Assembly (NCBI GenBank): GCA_963669415.2
Contig: CAXXPS010000003.1
Location: 930,001-994,000, forward strand
Source: JAWKWH01 sp963669415
GTDB lineage: Bacteria > Pseudomonadota > Alphaproteobacteria > Rhizobiales > Rhizobiaceae
Reading direction: 5' to 3'
Length of the DNA stretch: 64,000 bases
This document shows, one piece after another, positions 41,261 to 50,507 of this stretch. The first letter of the stretch is position 1. Each line of letters opens with the position of its first letter. A program made the translations under genes and the position numbers. Under the pieces are notes generated by a model, which saw only the letters and a list, made by a program, of their open reading frames with translations, ran no database searches and was not told where the DNA came from.

Positions 41261-42856
41261 TCAAACAGCATCTCGACGTTCTGCGAGACCTGCCGATCTT
41301 CCAAGCACAGCGGCGCAGTCACCGACGCTGTCGCCGGACCAAGCCACATAATTGTCCGGCCGAACCAGGATATGGCTGCAGCCATACGTTTGCCTGCTGC
41401 TGGAGCACTCGATTGTCACGTTCTTTACCGGAACGCCGACATTGGACGCTGCCTGTTGCACCTGACGGCTGGCCGGTTCGTCTCCGTCCAGATTGATGTG
41501 GGTGAAAACATCGCCCAGAAGTGTATCGAGGTTGCGGCCATCGCTCAACTTGCAGGGCGACAGATGAAAGCCCGGCAGCGCCCGGAACGTGTGCTCGCCA
41601 ACTGCTGACGGTGTTGCGTTCCCGACGGTGTCAATGATGGGTGAGCCTGCATAATTGGGATTGAAAGTCTGAATTCCGGCAGCCGACCCGCCTTCGGCGC
41701 GCGCCGACCAAGCGGCTTTGAATTCCTGGCGATTTTTTTCGGGATCAAAACGTCGCACAAAAGCCCGATCGTCGCTGATGAAGCGTTCTATGAAGTCATC
41801 GGCAGTCGAATTGAAAACCGGCCGGCGTTCGGCGTCATAGCTGTCGAGCAGAAATTCCCCACCCCAGCCCTGCAGGGCCGCAGCCAGCTTCCAGCCAAGA
41901 TTACGCGCGTCTTCAAAGCCGGTATTGACGCCATATCCTCCATATGGAGGGTGACTATGCGCTGAATCACCGGCCAGGAAAATTCTGTCTGCGCGGTAGT
42001 TTTCGGCTACCGATATGCGCAGGTCCCAGAAGCCGACGTAATCCATCTCCAGGGCAAACTCCTGCCCCACCGCCCGCCAGATCATTTCCCGAAAGTCGAA
42101 GTTGCCGCGGTTGGTGTTTGCCGGCACCGGTGCATGAAAAAACATGGTTTGTCCCCATTCAACCATGCCGAAAAACATCCAGTAACCATCGAGTTCCGGA
42201 TTGAGGACATTGAAAAACTGTTTGTCCCGAAATCCCTTCACGAGATCGAAAAAGGCCGGCGAGCGGAAAACGACAAGAACCATCAGCCGGTCATGATCCG
42301 TTTGGGCCTCGGTGATGCCACCCTGTCTCCTGACAAGCGAATGGCTGCCGTCGCAGCCGACAAGATAACGGCCTTTAATTTTGTCGGTGAGTGAATGGTC
42401 TAGCTGGCTCATTGTCAGAGTGACAGAATTTGCATCCTGCTCGACCATTTCAACTGTCGAACCGTAGTGGGTGGTGACCGATGGAAGCTCAGCGACCCGG
42501 GCGCGCATAACCCTTTCGGTGGCATATTGCGGCAGGCGTTCGTTTTCGGTGTAGTAGTATCGGTCGACGGACGCGCGCTTGAACCAGTCGTAATGATAGC
42601 CGCTGAGCAACGATCCATATGCCGTCAAGCCACCCAGCCCGATGCCTTTGGGTATGGTCTTGGCATCCCGTATGGCCTTTTCCACACCCCACTTCTGCAT
42701 ATGCTCCATGGTTCGCTGTGTCAGATTCTGACCCTTGGGGATTTGCTGCGGTTCGAGACGTTTTTCGACGAGCGCGACATCGATGCCACGCTGGCCGAGT
42801 TCGATGGCCAGACCAAGGCCGACCGGACCGCCGCCACTGATCAGAACATCATGCAT
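41261..42856 (-). CDS. FAD-dependent aromatic-ring monooxygenase
   Basis: A 531-residue PHBH-fold hydroxylase from the ATG at 42856 (MHDVLISGGGPVGLGLAIELG, the ADP-binding GxGxxG). The second FAD motif is RYLVGCDGSHSLVRR near residue 165, and GDSAHSHPPYGGYGVNTGFEDARNLGWKL (around 295) binds the flavin ribityl/pyrophosphate. The C-terminal part (VPVKNVTIECSS ... SHILVRPDNYVAWSGDS) is the thioredoxin-like domain of the phenol/3-hydroxyphenylpropionate hydroxylase group. It should hydroxylate a phenolic or N-heteroaromatic ring using NAD(P)H and O2. The substrate is unknown. The nearby TRAP importer, hydrolases and dehydrogenases suggest one catabolic pathway. Confidence 0.88.
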   Translation of the reverse strand: MHDVLISGGGPVGLGLAIELGQRGIDVALVEKRLEPQQIPKGQNLTQRTMEHMQKWGVEKAIRDAKTIPKGIGLGGLTAYGSLLSGYHYDWFKRASVDRYYYTENERLPQYATERVMRARVAELPSVTTHYGSTVEMVEQDANSVTLTMSQLDHSLTDKIKGRYLVGCDGSHSLVRRQGGITEAQTDHDRLMVLVVFRSPAFFDLVKGFRDKQFFNVLNPELDGYWMFFGMVEWGQTMFFHAPVPANTNRGNFDFREMIWRAVGQEFALEMDYVGFWDLRISVAENYRADRIFLAGDSAHSHPPYGGYGVNTGFEDARNLGWKLAAALQGWGGEFLLDSYDAERRPVFNSTADDFIERFISDDRAFVRRFDPEKNRQEFKAAWSARAEGGSAAGIQTFNPNYAGSPIIDTVGNATPSAVGEHTFRALPGFHLSPCKLSDGRNLDTLLGDVFTHINLDGDEPASRQVQQAASNVGVPVKNVTIECSSSRQTYGCSHILVRPDNYVAWSGDSVGDCAAVLGRSAGLAERRDAV

Positions 42857-42942
42857 CGGGGATTTCCGGGCAGATTGGAACGCTTGACAAACAGTTGCCG
42901 CCGCACGCATCGATCACGTTAGAAGCGTAGAACAAGTTCGCC

Positions 42943-43692
42943 ATGACCATTGACCAGCCGGCTGCCATTGTCGCCGTGTTCATCGCGCTTTCTATGGGCG
43001 GATTGCTGAAGGGCGCAACCGGTGCCGGCGCCCCCGTTGTTGCCGTCCCGGTCATCGCAGCGTTCTTTGATGTCCGTGTCGCCGTCGCGATCATGGTTGT
43101 GCCCAATCTCATCACCAATCTTTGGCAAATACGCCAATTCCGGTCAAACCGGTTACCCGGCAATTTTGCCTATTGGTTTGCGCTCGCGAGCGCCGGCGGT
43201 GCGCTTGCCGGCACGGTGTTGCTTGCCTGGCTTCCGGTCAGAATGCTGACGTTGCTGATTGTCATCGTGATATTTTCCTATGTTGCTCTCAGACTGCTTC
43301 GTCCGGAGTTCACCCTTGCCATGAAAAACGCCCGAACCGTGGTGGTGCCAATCGGCCTGATCGCCGGTATTCTGCAGGGAGCGACCGGGATTTCAGCACC
43401 GGTGTCCGTCACTTTTCTCAACGCAATGCGGCTGGAGCGGCTACCGTTCATCTACACGATATCCGTGTTCTTCGCGGCCATGTCATTCACCCAGGCGCCG
43501 GCGCTTTATCTGTATGGCCTGCTGACGCCGGTGACGGTTGCGATCAGCGTCGTGTCACTGGTTCCATTGTTCCTGTTCATGCGGATCGGAGAGCGGCTCG
43601 CGGCAAAAATGTCTGCTCGAACTTTTGATCTTATTATATTGATATTGTTGGTGATATTGGCATTAAGATTACTTTATTCAGCCTATGGCTAA
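42943..43692 (+). CDS. Sulfite exporter TauE/SafE family protein
   Basis: A 249-residue integral membrane protein with seven or eight hydrophobic spans. It starts QPAAIVAVFIALSMGGLLKGATGAGAPVVAVPVIAAFF, and the repeated motif GILQGATGISAPVSVTFLNAM comes at about 145. Both G-x-x-x-G-A-T-G blocks are the TauE/SafE repeat hallmark. The family exports sulfite, sulfoacetate or other organic anions. It is divergent from the FAD monooxygenase gene (86 bp apart), and its stop overlaps the stop of the TRAP permease gene by 4 bp. The exported anion is unknown. Confidence 0.88.
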   Translation: MTIDQPAAIVAVFIALSMGGLLKGATGAGAPVVAVPVIAAFFDVRVAVAIMVVPNLITNLWQIRQFRSNRLPGNFAYWFALASAGGALAGTVLLAWLPVRMLTLLIVIVIFSYVALRLLRPEFTLAMKNARTVVVPIGLIAGILQGATGISAPVSVTFLNAMRLERLPFIYTISVFFAAMSFTQAPALYLYGLLTPVTVAISVVSLVPLFLFMRIGERLAAKMSARTFDLIILILLVILALRLLYSAYG

Positions 43693-44993
43693 CCGAACAT
43701 CGAGTTTGGCAGGAACAGTGCAATCTGCGGAAAGACCAATACGAGGATGACGGCAACGAACATGGCAAACCAGAACGGCCAAATGCCGCGAAATATCGTG
43801 TTGAGCGGCACGTCTCCGGCAATGCCTTTGACCACAAACACGTTGAGCCCGACCGGAGGTGAAATCAAGCCCATTTCAAGGACGATAACCATCAGGACGC
43901 CGAACCAGATCATGTTGATGCCGAGCGGTTCGATAACCGGCTGGATCAGCGGCACTGTCAAAACCAGAATAGCAAAACCGTCCAGAAACATGCCGAGGAC
44001 GATGAACAGCAGCAGAAAAGCCACAACCACCTGCATGCCTGTAAATCCTTGCGCTTCAACCCACAATGTCATCGCATAGGTGATGCCGGTAAAGCCAACG
44101 AAGGTTTTGAAAACAAACGCCCCGAACAATATCATGAACACAGTGCCGGATGATTTCAGCGTGCTGGTTGTGACCTCGACGATGTTGGGCCATGTCAGGC
44201 GCCTTCGGATTATGGTGACGACGAAGGCCAGTGCCGCGCCTATCCCCGCAGCTTCGACAGCAGAGAAAACGCCGGAATAAATGCCGCCAATTGTCAGCAG
44301 TACAATTCCAACGATCCAGCCGGCTCTTCGAAGCGCCAGCAGCCGTTGCCGGAGGGGATGCGCCTGCGCCTGACCCGGCGCCTTGCCAGGGTCACGGAGC
44401 ACGACCAGCCAGATTGCAATGACAAACAGCAATGTGAGCAGTAATCCGGGGATGATACCGGCCATGAACAGCCGCCCGATGCTCTCTTCGGTAAGAATGG
44501 CATAGATCACAAACCCGGCTGATGGCGGGATCAGTATGCCAAGCGTCCCACCGGCAGCGATCGAGCCGGTCGCAAGCCCATTGTCATAGTTGTACCGCTG
44601 CATCTCGGGCAACGAAACACGGCCCATTGTCAGTGCCGCGGCCAACGACGAGCCCGACAGCGCGGAAAAGCCGGCGCAGCCGACAACGGTGGCCGAGGCC
44701 AAGCCGCCCTTGAAATGGCCGAGCCATGAGTGCGCCGCGTCGTACAAATCCCGGCTCATGCCGGAAACGCCGGCAAGATTGCCCATCAGCACAAAGAGCG
44801 GGATGATCGTCAGCGGATAATTCGACGCTTCGTTGAATATTTCGCCAGCCAGTTTCGGAATGGCTGCCTGCGGCCTGATTATGTAGATCCCCCAGGTGCC
44901 GATGGCCATCATGGCCAGACCGACCGGCATCCGGATGAACAACAGGACGAAGAGCGCGCCGAAGCCGATGGCAGCAACCGTGGTGCCGTCCAT
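43689..44993 (-). CDS. dctM: TRAP transporter large permease (DctM)
   Basis: A 434-residue membrane protein with about twelve spans. Family blocks include FEASNYPLTIIPLFVLMGNLAGVSGMSRDLYDAA-like residues near 55-85, GCAGFSALSGSSLAAALTMGRVSLPEM near 108, and IAAGGTLGILIPPSAGFVIYAI near 145. Further blocks are GMFLDGFAILVLTVPLIQPV near 335 and GLISPPVGLNVFVVKGIAGD near 383. It forms the sodium-driven translocation unit with DctQ. Its start overlaps the dctQ stop by one base. Third gene of dctP-dctQ-dctM. Confidence 0.94.
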   Translation of the reverse strand: MDGTTVAAIGFGALFVLLFIRMPVGLAMMAIGTWGIYIIRPQAAIPKLAGEIFNEASNYPLTIIPLFVLMGNLAGVSGMSRDLYDAAHSWLGHFKGGLASATVVGCAGFSALSGSSLAAALTMGRVSLPEMQRYNYDNGLATGSIAAGGTLGILIPPSAGFVIYAILTEESIGRLFMAGIIPGLLLTLLFVIAIWLVVLRDPGKAPGQAQAHPLRQRLLALRRAGWIVGIVLLTIGGIYSGVFSAVEAAGIGAALAFVVTIIRRRLTWPNIVEVTTSTLKSSGTVFMILFGAFVFKTFVGFTGITYAMTLWVEAQGFTGMQVVVAFLLLFIVLGMFLDGFAILVLTVPLIQPVIEPLGINMIWFGVLMVIVLEMGLISPPVGLNVFVVKGIAGDVPLNTIFRGIWPFWFAMFVAVILVLVFPQIALFLPNSMFG

Positions 44994-45523
44994 CAGTGGG
45001 AGATCTCGTTGGGATCAGAGCGGTTGAAATGAATCAGCCCGATCAGCAGCTGCAGCAAAATGTGCAGTGTGTAGGCGGCCAGGGCAACGCCGAGAAAGTA
45101 GTAGAATATACGATGCTCAATGCTGAAATTATTGGTGATGCATGCCTTCTCGATGCCGCAGGCCTTCGCAAACAAAGCATAGGTCGCAAGCGCCAGGATG
45201 ACAGCCGCCAATGCGCGCATCAGTGCGTCGGTATAGCGTGACACACTGCGGTCAAATACATAGGACAGCAAATCGACGCTGACATGCGCGCCGTGCCTGG
45301 CGCCATAAGCCACCGAGGCACCGGCAACGATTGTCAGCGTAACAACCGACAGATCTTCGATACCGAATATCGGATTATTGAAGCCGTAGCGCCACGTAAC
45401 GGCAACTATGGTGATCAGAACCAGACCTGCCGTCGCTATTCCCCCGAGAATTGCAAGCAGCCCGATGAATCGTTCGAGCTGCCTGTCAATCCATTCAAGC
45501 GCGGTTATCGCCCCCTGCGACAA
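44993..45523 (-). CDS. dctQ: TRAP transporter small permease (DctQ)
   Basis: A 176-residue protein with four hydrophobic spans, beginning with LERFIGLLAILGGIATAGLVLITIVAVTWRY. GIEDLSVVTLTIVAGASVAYGARHGAHVSVDLL is the DctQ signature. It pairs with DctM in the inner membrane and is encoded three bases after the binding-protein stop. An IEKACITNNFSIEHR stretch between spans three and four is somewhat longer than usual. Confidence 0.92.
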   Translation of the reverse strand: MSQGAITALEWIDRQLERFIGLLAILGGIATAGLVLITIVAVTWRYGFNNPIFGIEDLSVVTLTIVAGASVAYGARHGAHVSVDLLSYVFDRSVSRYTDALMRALAAVILALATYALFAKACGIEKACITNNFSIEHRIFYYFLGVALAAYTLHILLQLLIGLIHFNRSDPNEISH

Positions 45524-45526
45524 GTG

Positions 45527-46507
45527 TTAGTTGCCCTTCATGAGTGCCATGATCTCAGACACCGTCATGGATCCGGCCTTCTGTCCCTTTGCAGCCTCCA
45601 ATGCGCCTGCAACCGCATCGAGCCAACGCTGTTTTTCATCGTCAGAAAGCTCGATCATTTCCACACCGGCTTCAGCGGCAAGTTTCATACCGCCTGACGC
45701 TGCCTTGTCGTAGAATATGCCGCCGGCCATGGACAGCGAATGGTCTGCTGCGGCATCGACCCAGCCCTTTTCTTCATCCGACATTGAATCATACAAATCC
45801 TGGTTCATCAGCAGCACGAAAGCCGAGCCCGATCCGGGAAACCAGGTAGTGAGGTAATTTGCCGGCTCCTGCAACTTGAAGGATCGTATTGCCGATGGCC
45901 CGATCGCTATCGCATCGATCACCCCGTTGGTCAGGTTTTGGTTGATCACATTGACCGGTTGCGCCACGGCCGAGGCGCCCAATGCTTCAACAATCGGTAG
46001 ATCGGATTTGTTGGTGACCCGGACCTTCATTCCCTTCAGGTCTTCCAGACTACGCACCGGTTTGTCCTTGGTGATCAGGACAGGCGGTGCATTGGCCCAA
46101 ATCGCGAGCAGCTTGGCGTTATACTCCTTGGCCAATGTATCGCGGGCATTCAGCAGCGCTTCCGTACAGGCCGTCGCACTGTCGCAAACACCCGGCAGAC
46201 CAACAACCTGGGTCATCGGAAAAACATCGCCCGTGTAGCCGGGAAGCGTGAAAACGATGTCGGCAACACCATCGAGGAGAATGGCATATTGCTTCGGCGG
46301 AACGGAGTTCAAAGCGCCGCCCGGATATTGTTGAACCGTCAGCTTGCCGCCTGACAGTTCGGCAAGTTTTTCCGCAAACGGCGTGAACACTGCCGCATTC
46401 ATCGGGTGTTTCGGTCCCATGAAATAGGCGAGGCTTAATTCCTTTGCAGCCAGCGTGCCGCTGAATGCCAGCGACAGGATCAAAGTCAGGCCAGCGATGA
46501 TCTTCAT
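45527..46507 (-). CDS. dctP: TRAP transporter substrate-binding protein (DctP)
   Basis: A 326-residue periplasmic receptor with signal peptide MKIIAGLTLILSLAFSGTLA. DctP blocks include KLTVQQYPGGALNSVPPKQYAILLDGVADI near 55-85 and SLEDLKGMKVRVTNKSDLPIVEALGASAV near 155-183. The conserved ligand-carboxylate arginine lies in MKVRVTN. NQNLTNGVIDAIAIGPSAI near 195 follows. The ligand is an organic acid by family rule, and the surrounding genes favour an aromatic or amide-derived carboxylate. It leads the dctPQM operon, and an aldehyde dehydrogenase gene lies 20 bp upstream in the same direction. Confidence 0.92.
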   Translation of the reverse strand: MKIIAGLTLILSLAFSGTLAAKELSLAYFMGPKHPMNAAVFTPFAEKLAELSGGKLTVQQYPGGALNSVPPKQYAILLDGVADIVFTLPGYTGDVFPMTQVVGLPGVCDSATACTEALLNARDTLAKEYNAKLLAIWANAPPVLITKDKPVRSLEDLKGMKVRVTNKSDLPIVEALGASAVAQPVNVINQNLTNGVIDAIAIGPSAIRSFKLQEPANYLTTWFPGSGSAFVLLMNQDLYDSMSDEEKGWVDAAADHSLSMAGGIFYDKAASGGMKLAAEAGVEMIELSDDEKQRWLDAVAGALEAAKGQKAGSMTVSEIMALMKGN

Positions 46508-46527
46508 TTTCTTCCTCCCAAATTGCC

Positions 46528-48021
46528 TTATTGGATCAACCAGCCTGGCGGCCCGCTGATCGAATGATAGGCTTGAAACTGTATCACACCCTCATAACCC
46601 AGATTACGTCCGATGCCCGAATGCTTGAAGCCGCCGAACGGACCACGGCTGTCCTGGGCGGTCGGACCATGCGCATTGAGGTAGGTATAGCCCGCCTCCA
46701 AACGCCGGGCGATCGCTGTTGCGCGGTCACGGTCGGGCGTCCAAACCGAGGAGCACAGGCCATACCTGCTGTCATTGGCCTTGGTGATTGCCTCGTCTTC
46801 TGTGTCAAACGGCATGATCGGCAGTGCCGGTCCGAATTGCTCTTCCTTGACTATATCGAGATCGGGATCGGGATTGTAGACAAGCGTCGGCTTTTGAAAA
46901 TAACCCTTCGAATAGAGCTCCTCGTCGGGCACATTGCCCAGTTCCTTCAAGGCGGCGCCTGCAGAACGGGCCTGCTCGATCATGCCTTGGATGATACGCA
47001 GTTGTTTGGCGTTGTTGACTGGACCCATATTGGTCTCGTCCAGCATTCCGTCACCGATCACCATGCGGCTACAGGTCGCCGTCAATCCGTCAACGACTTC
47101 ATCATAACGCGAACGGTGCACATAAAGCCGTTTCAAGGCCATGCAGATCTGGCCTGATGACATGAATGTTCCCAAATACATGCGCATGAACGCGCCCTGA
47201 TCCAGTTCAGCGTCTTCACAAACGATGGCCGCGTCATTGCCTCCAAGTTCAAGTGTGACCGGTGTCAGATTGTCTGCTGCCGTTTTCATGACATGACGGC
47301 CGACATCGACTGAACCGGTGAAATTGACAAAACGAACCAGAGGATGTGTCACAAGCGCATCCCCAATCTCGGAAGCTGAACCGGTGATGACGTTGAGCAC
47401 GCCGGGAGGCAAAAGGGCCGCCATTTTTGCCAGCGTCAGGGATGGGGCCAGCGCCGAATTGTGGCTGGGTTTTACCACGACCGTATTTCCGGCCATAAGC
47501 GCCTGTGGCAGCTTAGCGCCCAGAATGGACAGCGGCCAGTTCCATGGCACGATCAACGCTGCAACGCCGCGTGGCTGGCGCGTGATTATGGTGTCAAAAG
47601 GCGGGCCGTTGAGTTCTTCATCGTTGCCGAGCCGGTCGGCATAAGACGCTGAAAGCGCGAACCGGTCGCCCAAACGCGACATCTCCAGCAGTGTCTCCTT
47701 TTTGATTTTACCGTGTTCGCGGCAAAACAGATGCGCCCGGCTGGCCACATCGGCTTCGTCCGCGACAAGCTCGTCGACGATCTTCATCAGATAGGCCGCA
47801 CGCTCCTGATAGGTCAGCGCGGACCAATCGGGGAAAGCAGCATGCGCTGCGCGCACTGCCGCGTCCACATCTTCTACCGTTGCGCTCGCGGCGTGGCCCA
47901 CCAGTTCATCCGGCCGCGCTGGATTAAATAGATCGTAGGTTTTGCCATTTGCGGCTTCCCGGATTTCTCCGTTGACGAATATTCCAGTTGTGACCGGTGC
48001 ATCCAATGTCTCGACCGTCAT
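46528..48021 (-). CDS. Aldehyde dehydrogenase family protein (first)
   Basis: A 497-residue NAD(P)-dependent aldehyde dehydrogenase. VAALIVPWNWPLSILGAKLPQAL near 150 and the glycine loop FTGSVDVGRHVM near 225 bind the nucleotide. The glutamate base is in VTLELGGNDAAIV near 256, and the nucleophile in FMSSGQICMALKRLYV near 290. EEQFGPALPIMPF near 390 completes the family. The gene appears to be the first of an ALDH-dctPQM transcript, 20 bp before dctP, so it should oxidise an aldehyde derived from the imported compound. Specific substrate unknown. Confidence 0.92.
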   Translation of the reverse strand: MTVETLDAPVTTGIFVNGEIREAANGKTYDLFNPARPDELVGHAASATVEDVDAAVRAAHAAFPDWSALTYQERAAYLMKIVDELVADEADVASRAHLFCREHGKIKKETLLEMSRLGDRFALSASYADRLGNDEELNGPPFDTIITRQPRGVAALIVPWNWPLSILGAKLPQALMAGNTVVVKPSHNSALAPSLTLAKMAALLPPGVLNVITGSASEIGDALVTHPLVRFVNFTGSVDVGRHVMKTAADNLTPVTLELGGNDAAIVCEDAELDQGAFMRMYLGTFMSSGQICMALKRLYVHRSRYDEVVDGLTATCSRMVIGDGMLDETNMGPVNNAKQLRIIQGMIEQARSAGAALKELGNVPDEELYSKGYFQKPTLVYNPDPDLDIVKEEQFGPALPIMPFDTEDEAITKANDSRYGLCSSVWTPDRDRATAIARRLEAGYTYLNAHGPTAQDSRGPFGGFKHSGIGRNLGYEGVIQFQAYHSISGPPGWLIQ

Positions 48022-48297
48022 GGAACTCTCCCTCCACCGACAATGGGCCGCTCAGCCCACCTGCCATCATGGCAGGAAATTCTAGAGCAACAACCGCGCT
48101 TGGAACAGAGTATGCTGATCACCAGTTCGCGACTGGTTTTTCCAAGTGAAACCAGTAAAGGAGCAAATCAGGTCGACAGGCCCGAAGTTCCGTTCAATAC
48201 TCGCGGCAGAACTGCTTATTTGGCTTGAACGGCGCTTTGCCTGATCGGGCTTATTGAACGGTACTGATAACGTGCATTGGATTGCCGGGGAACTGGA

Positions 48298-49761
48298 TTG
48301 ACGGATATTACCCGACACTGGATCGGCTCAAAATGGATCGATAGCGGACCAACCGCCAATACGGTGAATGCCTATAGCGGCCGCACCAACGGCAAATATT
48401 TTGCCGCAGACGCTGAATTGACCGTCGAGGCAATCTATGCCGCCCGCCTGACATTTGACCGGACCGGGTGGGCACACCAACCGCGCGTGAGAGCGCAAGT
48501 TCTGCTGGAACTCGCTGATGCAATTGAGGCCCGGCGAGACGAGATCGCGCACCAGATCTGTATCGAGAACGGCAAAGTGATGGCCCATAGCGTCCACGAG
48601 ACCAATGCTGCCATCAGCGAAGCCCGCTATTACGCCGGATTGGCGCGCGCAATCTTCGGACGTGTCACCGAGATTGATGAAGGAAAGCAATCGATTTTCG
48701 CCCGCGAGGCAACGGGTGTCGCTTCCATCATCGTGCCATGGAATGCCCCTTCAACGTTGCTGCTAAGGTCGCTGGGGCCTGCGCTTGCCGCCGGTTGCAC
48801 GACCGTGGTCAAGGGAGCTCACCAGACCAGCAGCGTAAACAGAATCTACTCGGAGTGCCTGTCCGCCTGCCCTTCCCTGCCCGCAGGTGTCGTCAATGTT
48901 GTGCACGGGGAGCTGGAGGTTGCCGAAACACTTTGCACGCATGCCGACGTGGATGTGGTCAGTTTCACAGGATCAAGTTCAACCGGCAGGAAAATCATGG
49001 CCGGAGCAGCGCCGACGTTGAAGAAACTGTCGCTGGAATTGGGTGGAAAAGCGCCCGCAATAGTGTTTGCCGATGCCAATATGGCGGTAGCAATTCGCGA
49101 AGTGGCCAATGGTCTCATCGCCCACGCCGGACAAATGTGCACTGCGGTCTCCCGCATTCTGGTGGCTGAAGATGCCTGGGAGAGATTTGTTCCGGGCCTG
49201 ATCGAAGCGCTGCGGTCGGTGACAGTGGGCGACCCGGAAGATCAGTCGGTTCGCATGGGTCCGCTACTGAATGAACAGAGCGCTGAGCGTTATGCCAATA
49301 ATGTGTCCGCTGCGCGCGAAGCTGGAGACGTCCTGTTGGATGGCGAAATCGCCGCTGGCCATCCAAGATCGAATGTGGTTACGCCAGCGCTTTATGAAAT
49401 AGCCAATAGTGGTCACCGGCTTGTACAGGAAGAGCTCTTCGCTCCCATCGGCATGGTCGAACGATTCCGGTCAGAGGAAGAAGCGGTGATTTCGGCCAAT
49501 GAAACGCGATACGGCCTGGCGGCCAGTGTTTATACAAGCGATCATGAACGCGCACGGCGTATCTCGCGCGCCTTGAAAGCCGGAACAGTTTGGATCAATT
49601 GCCACAACCGCCTTTTCGCCGAAGCGGAGACCGGTGGATATCGCGAAAGCGGGTTAGGTCGATTACACGGCCTGGAGGGCCTTGCCGACTTCATGGAAAC
49701 CAAACACATCTACGCCGAATTCGGCCGTGTAAATCAGGGACAGCCGGATGGGAAAGCTTGA
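48298..49761 (+). CDS. Aldehyde dehydrogenase family protein (second)
   Basis: About 487 residues, starting at a TTG at 48298 preceded by GGGGAA at eight bases; the open frame also extends upstream to 48277. ASIIVPWNAPSTLLLRSLGPALAAG near 147 and FTGSSSTGRKIMAGA near 223 bind the nucleotide. The general base is in LSLELGGKAPAIVF near 250, and the nucleophile in LIAHAGQMCTAVSRILV near 283. It is divergent from the other aldehyde dehydrogenase, to which it is only distantly related, and overlaps the downstream SDR gene by 14 bp. A role in the same catabolic pathway is inferred. Confidence 0.9.
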   Translation: MTDITRHWIGSKWIDSGPTANTVNAYSGRTNGKYFAADAELTVEAIYAARLTFDRTGWAHQPRVRAQVLLELADAIEARRDEIAHQICIENGKVMAHSVHETNAAISEARYYAGLARAIFGRVTEIDEGKQSIFAREATGVASIIVPWNAPSTLLLRSLGPALAAGCTTVVKGAHQTSSVNRIYSECLSACPSLPAGVVNVVHGELEVAETLCTHADVDVVSFTGSSSTGRKIMAGAAPTLKKLSLELGGKAPAIVFADANMAVAIREVANGLIAHAGQMCTAVSRILVAEDAWERFVPGLIEALRSVTVGDPEDQSVRMGPLLNEQSAERYANNVSAAREAGDVLLDGEIAAGHPRSNVVTPALYEIANSGHRLVQEELFAPIGMVERFRSEEEAVISANETRYGLAASVYTSDHERARRISRALKAGTVWINCHNRLFAEAETGGYRESGLGRLHGLEGLADFMETKHIYAEFGRVNQGQPDGKA

Positions 49762-50491
49762 CGGCAAAGTCTGTATCGTCACCGGTGGGGCAAAGGGCCT
49801 CGGGCGGCATTTCGCCAACACGCTCGCTTCACAGGGCGCGCATCTGGTTATTGTCGATATAGCCGATGGCTCTGCTGCAGCTGCCGCCACCGGCGGCCTG
49901 TTTGTGGAGGCGGATGTGTCAGACGCAGAGGCAGTTGCTACTGCAGTTGGCGAAGCCATGCGCGTCCATGGCCGCATCGATGTCCTGGTCAACAATGCGG
50001 CTGTGTTTTCAACCCTTTCGATGCAGAGTTACAGGGACATTGACCCCGACCTTTGGGACAACGTCATGGCGGTCAATGTTCGCGGCGCTTTCAACATGGT
50101 GCGATCGGTCGGTCCGGTCATGGAAAGCCAAGGCTCAGGCAAGATCATCAACATCACATCCGGGACCGTCTACAAAGGGTTGCCGAACATGTTGCATTAC
50201 ATCACGTCCAAGGGCGCGCTCACTGCGATGACCCGGGCTTTGTCGCGCGAACTCGGACATGCAGGTATATGCGTAAACAGTCTGGCGCCGGGCTTGACGA
50301 TGAGTGACAGCATTCAGGCTAATCCGGAACACCTCAATCAGACCCGCGACCGCGTGGTCGCATCACGCGCAATCCAGCGCGACGCCTGGCCCGAAGATCT
50401 GAAAGGAGCACTGATCTTTCTTGCATCGAGCGATTCCGACTTTGTCACCGGGCAGACACTCGTCGTGGATGGCGGTTCGGTGAACACGTAA
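49748..50491 (+). CDS. Short-chain dehydrogenase/reductase
   Basis: A 247-residue classical SDR. The cofactor motif is VTGGAKGLGRHFANTLASQG near residue 10, NNAAV is near 85, and the Ser-Tyr-Lys triad lies in NITSGTVYKGLPNMLHYITSKGALTAM (about 133-160). The C-terminal FVTGQTLVVDGGSVNT is standard. An aspartate after strand two (IVDIADG) favours NAD(H). It begins inside the aldehyde dehydrogenase gene, so an alcohol-to-aldehyde-to-acid sequence carried out by the pair is plausible. Cytoplasmic; substrate unknown. Confidence 0.92.
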   Translation: MGKLDGKVCIVTGGAKGLGRHFANTLASQGAHLVIVDIADGSAAAAATGGLFVEADVSDAEAVATAVGEAMRVHGRIDVLVNNAAVFSTLSMQSYRDIDPDLWDNVMAVNVRGAFNMVRSVGPVMESQGSGKIINITSGTVYKGLPNMLHYITSKGALTAMTRALSRELGHAGICVNSLAPGLTMSDSIQANPEHLNQTRDRVVASRAIQRDAWPEDLKGALIFLASSDSDFVTGQTLVVDGGSVNT

Positions 50492-50507
50492 CCCGGCCTT
50501 CAAGATA

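Noticed and set aside
41261..42910. FAD monooxygenase starting at 42910
   Set aside because: The 18 extra residues precede the strand that begins the FAD-binding fold at MHDVLISGGG; the ATG at 42856 is more credible.
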